This document shows positions 5,446 through 6,687 of a DNA stretch of 6,687 bases, in pieces. Source of the DNA: Bacteroidetes bacterium UBA2364. GTDB taxonomy: Bacteria; Bacteroidota; Rhodothermia; Rhodothermales; UBA2364. The stretch is taken from the NCBI GenBank assembly GCA_002344075.1, contig DDTM01000082.1, positions 1-6,687 of the forward strand, given 5' to 3'. A program made the translations under genes and the position numbers. Each line of letters opens with the position of its first letter. The stretch's first letter is position 1. The notes below the pieces were generated by a model. The model worked only from the letters and a program-made list of their open reading frames with translations, had not been told where the DNA came from and ran no database searches.

Positions 5446-6014
5446 TTCCTATATTTACAATTGGTTACGGTAATATGACGTTAGCCAATTTTGTAGATAA
5501 ACTTCGTCAGCACGAGATTCATTTTTTGGTTGATGTGCGTTCGCAGCCATATTCGCGGTATCAGACAGATTATAACAAAGCGCAATTGGCGGAACATCTG
5601 ACACAACACGGAATCCGCTATGTGTTTTTGGGTGATGCGCTTGGTGGGAGGCCACCTGATCCGGATTGCTATACCCAAGATGGAAAAGTAGCATATGAAC
5701 GTTGTCGGGAGAAACCTTTTTATCAGGATGGTATGAAACGACTGGAGACCGCGTTCACCAAACAAGTCCGACTGGCCTTGATGTGTGGATGTGCAAAGCC
5801 AGAAATGTGCCACCGTAGCAAATTAATTGGGGTTTCGTTGGGCCGTCTGCATATTCCCGTGATGCACATTTTGGGAGATGGGGCGTTGATGTCACAAGAA
5901 ACCGTGATGCGGTTATTGGAACCCACCCCCGATTTGTTTGGGGATTCCCCCCAATTGGGCACGTCCCGTAAAAGTTATCGCATCGAGGAAGACCAAGAAC
6001 CGCCCTATTCATGA
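5415..6014 (+). CDS. DUF488 family protein, first subtype
   Basis: A 199-residue DUF488 protein. Family motifs are in order: FTIGYGN (14-20), FLVDVRSQPYSRY (37-49), FLGDALGGRPPD (71-82), and LMCGCAKPEMCHR (122-134). The last resembles the family's LLCxExxPxxCHR motif, with C124, C132, H133 and R134 kept, but the usual acid after the first Cys is replaced (CGC). Residues about 170-199 are a loose polar tail. The biochemical role of DUF488 is not established to my knowledge; a role in DNA or nucleic-acid metabolism is suggested only by the exonuclease neighbour. The ATG at 5415 lies inside the exonuclease gene (31-base overlap). Its stop overlaps the start of a second DUF488 gene as ATGA. Confidence 0.9.
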   Translation: MEPTESLTPVVPIFTIGYGNMTLANFVDKLRQHEIHFLVDVRSQPYSRYQTDYNKAQLAEHLTQHGIRYVFLGDALGGRPPDPDCYTQDGKVAYERCREKPFYQDGMKRLETAFTKQVRLALMCGCAKPEMCHRSKLIGVSLGRLHIPVMHILGDGALMSQETVMRLLEPTPDLFGDSPQLGTSRKSYRIEEDQEPPYS

Positions 6015-6230
6015 ACCTTTTTATAATAGGTGTATATGGTTTCGCCGAAAAATCTTTTTAAAACCTTGAGGCTTCATGAAATTGATATTTTGGTGGATGT
6101 TCGGCGGCGGCGTGGGGTACGCGGCAAAGCCTTTGCGTTTGCCAACCGTGCCCGCTTAGAAAGCCAACTCGCAAAAGAAGGGACGGCCTACCTCTCCTTG
6201 CCAGAATTGGCGCCTACCGGTGGGGTATAG
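6011..6230 (+). pseudogene. DUF488 family protein, second subtype: frameshifted and truncated
   Basis: The ATG at 6011 overlaps the preceding stop (ATGA). It encodes MNLFIIGVYGF, the family's N-terminal strand, and then runs to a stop at 6059-6061. The frame starting SPKNLFKTLRLHEIDILVDV (from 6042) continues the domain: VDVRRRRGVRGKAFAFANRARL, then LPELAPT, typical of the VRRRxGVRG/ELAPT subtype. Joining them needs a shift at about 6041-6043, equal to one extra base or two lost. After ELAPT (about 6222) the frame ends at TAG 6228-6230, and the C-terminal half is absent in all frames, so it is truncated as well. It was probably the third gene of the exonuclease operon. A GTG at 6030 could start a 66-residue fragment, but this would lack the first strand. 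Confidence 0.8.
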
Positions 6231-6368
6231 CCAATGATAGGACGACCGTTCCAAGTACAAACAACCGACCAAAATTTAAACAGTAACAGAAGGACAAACC
6301 ATTTTTATTTTGAAAAATGAGATAGTCAAAATGTTAACGATATCTTTGCGGACACATTTCAAAATGAC
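6231..6368 (+). other. intergenic region upstream of the restriction-modification genes
   Basis: This 138-base A-rich stretch starts right after the truncated DUF488 fragment and ends at the regulator start. Base use changes from the more balanced upstream genes to A/T-rich sequence. I find no similarity to the missing DUF488 C-terminus in any frame and no clear direct repeats, so it probably marks the edge of the acquired restriction-modification locus. Confidence 0.5.
6341..6348 (+). promoter_or_regulatory. Bacteroidota-type -7 box (TATCTTTG)
   Basis: TATCTTTG fits the TAnnTTTG -7 consensus of Bacteroidota primary sigma promoters, 20 bases before the regulator ATG at 6369. The best upstream TTTG (6309-6312) is 28 bases away, longer than the usual spacing of about 20, so the -33 element is not convincing. 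Confidence 0.45.
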
Positions 6369-6559
6369 ATGAACAGAATAAAGGAAGTGTTGGAAAAAAA
6401 GGAATTAAACAGATGTGGTTGGCTGAACAACTGGGTAAAAGTTACAACATGGTGAAGGACTATGTGCAAAGCCGACAATAGCCGCGACTGGAAATGATTT
6501 TTGAAATTGCCAAAATTTTAGGAGTGAAACCAACAGACTTAATAAAAGAGAAAAAATGA
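6369..6559 (+). pseudogene. XRE-type helix-turn-helix regulator with frameshift and in-frame stop
   Basis: The start MNRIKEVLEKKEL (from 6369) and the continuation QMWLAEQLGKSYNMVKDY (from 6410), then PRLEMIFEIAKILGVKP, together make a small XRE-type HTH protein of about 64 residues, a common partner upstream of hsdM in Bacteroidota. Two lesions break it. One base is missing after TTA at 6405-6407 (TTAAA-CAG, expected TTAAAACAG or similar). A TAG sits at 6479-6481, where CAG (Gln) fits the family's RQQPRLE; one C-to-T change explains it. TAG is a normal stop here, ending the exonuclease and DUF488 fragments. The frame ends with TGA 6557-6559, overlapping the hsdM ATG. If the sequence is right, the regulator is lost; sequencing error is possible but two different lesions make it less likely. 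Confidence 0.8.
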
Positions 6560-6687
6560 CAAGCACAGCACAACGACAAGAATTACAAGCCAAAATTTGG
6601 AAAATAGCCAACGAGGTTCGGGGCTCAGTTGATGGATGGGATTTTAAACAGTTTGTCTTAGGAACGCTTTTCTATCGCTTTATTAGT
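6556..6687 (+). CDS. hsdM: type I restriction-modification DNA methyltransferase subunit M, N-terminal part (runs off window)
   Basis: The 44 codons present match the N-terminal helical domain of HsdM (HsdM_N, PF12161): RQELQAKIWKIANEVRG, then DGWDFKQFVLGTLFYRFIS (26-44). HsdM methylates adenine in the specificity site of type I systems and works with HsdS and HsdR; these should lie downstream, outside the window. The catalytic NPPF and SAM motifs also lie beyond the edge. The ATG at 6556 overlaps the regulator's TGA as ATGA, so translation was coupled to the XRE gene, which is now broken. The gene itself is open as far as it can be read. Confidence 0.93.
   Translation, partial: MTSTAQRQELQAKIWKIANEVRGSVDGWDFKQFVLGTLFYRFIS

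Noticed and set aside
6011..6061. Programmed frameshift in the second DUF488 gene
   Set aside because: No convincing slippery site or downstream structure, and the C-terminal half is also missing, so a pseudogene is simpler.
6479..6481. TAG read as an amino acid (recoded stop) in the XRE gene
   Set aside because: TAG ends other genes in the window normally, and the same gene also has a frameshift.

Overview
The window looks like a piece of a Bacteroidota (FCB-group) chromosome. The signs are a moderate GC content, starts mostly without a clear Shine-Dalgarno, a TAnnTTTG-type -7 box in front of the restriction-modification genes, and typical families: a YugP-type zinc peptidase, a DinB-like protein, a lactonase beta-propeller, a PolB-like exonuclease, DUF488 proteins, and an XRE regulator with HsdM. 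The phylum is an inference from these traits; I cannot name a species.

Layout. 1-790: a leader with a long inverted repeat, then a small secreted glycine-zipper protein of unknown role. 791-1211: a gene-free stretch of about 420 bases holding two diverged copies of one unit. Each copy has a CAAATCTG-type box, an identical 23-base block containing a short hairpin (or a four-codon reading frame), and a hairpin with terminator features. This is the best candidate here for something undescribed, probably a duplicated small RNA. 1212-2424 (minus strand): a YugP-family membrane metallopeptidase, an intrinsic terminator, then a DinB-like protein. The terminator decides the DinB start. 2548-4408 (plus strand): a RuvC/RNase H-fold nuclease-like protein, divergent from the peptidase, then a Tat-signal lactonase-family beta-propeller.

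4489-6230: a tight operon. A DnaQ/PolB-like 3'-5' exonuclease overlaps a DUF488 protein by 31 bases, and this overlaps (ATGA) a second DUF488 gene of a different subtype. The second one is broken by a frameshift near 6041 and loses its C-terminal half at about 6222. Two inverted repeats lie directly upstream of the exonuclease.

6231-6687: the start of a type I restriction-modification locus. It has a promoter-like element, a small XRE-type regulator carrying both a frameshift and an in-frame TAG, and the first 44 codons of hsdM, which overlap the regulator's stop by ATGA and run off the window. The locus abuts the truncated DUF488 gene, so it may have arrived by a recombination event that removed the end of that gene. 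The cluster of broken reading frames at 6011-6559 could be real decay or sequence error; the C-terminal loss of the DUF488 gene is harder to explain by error.
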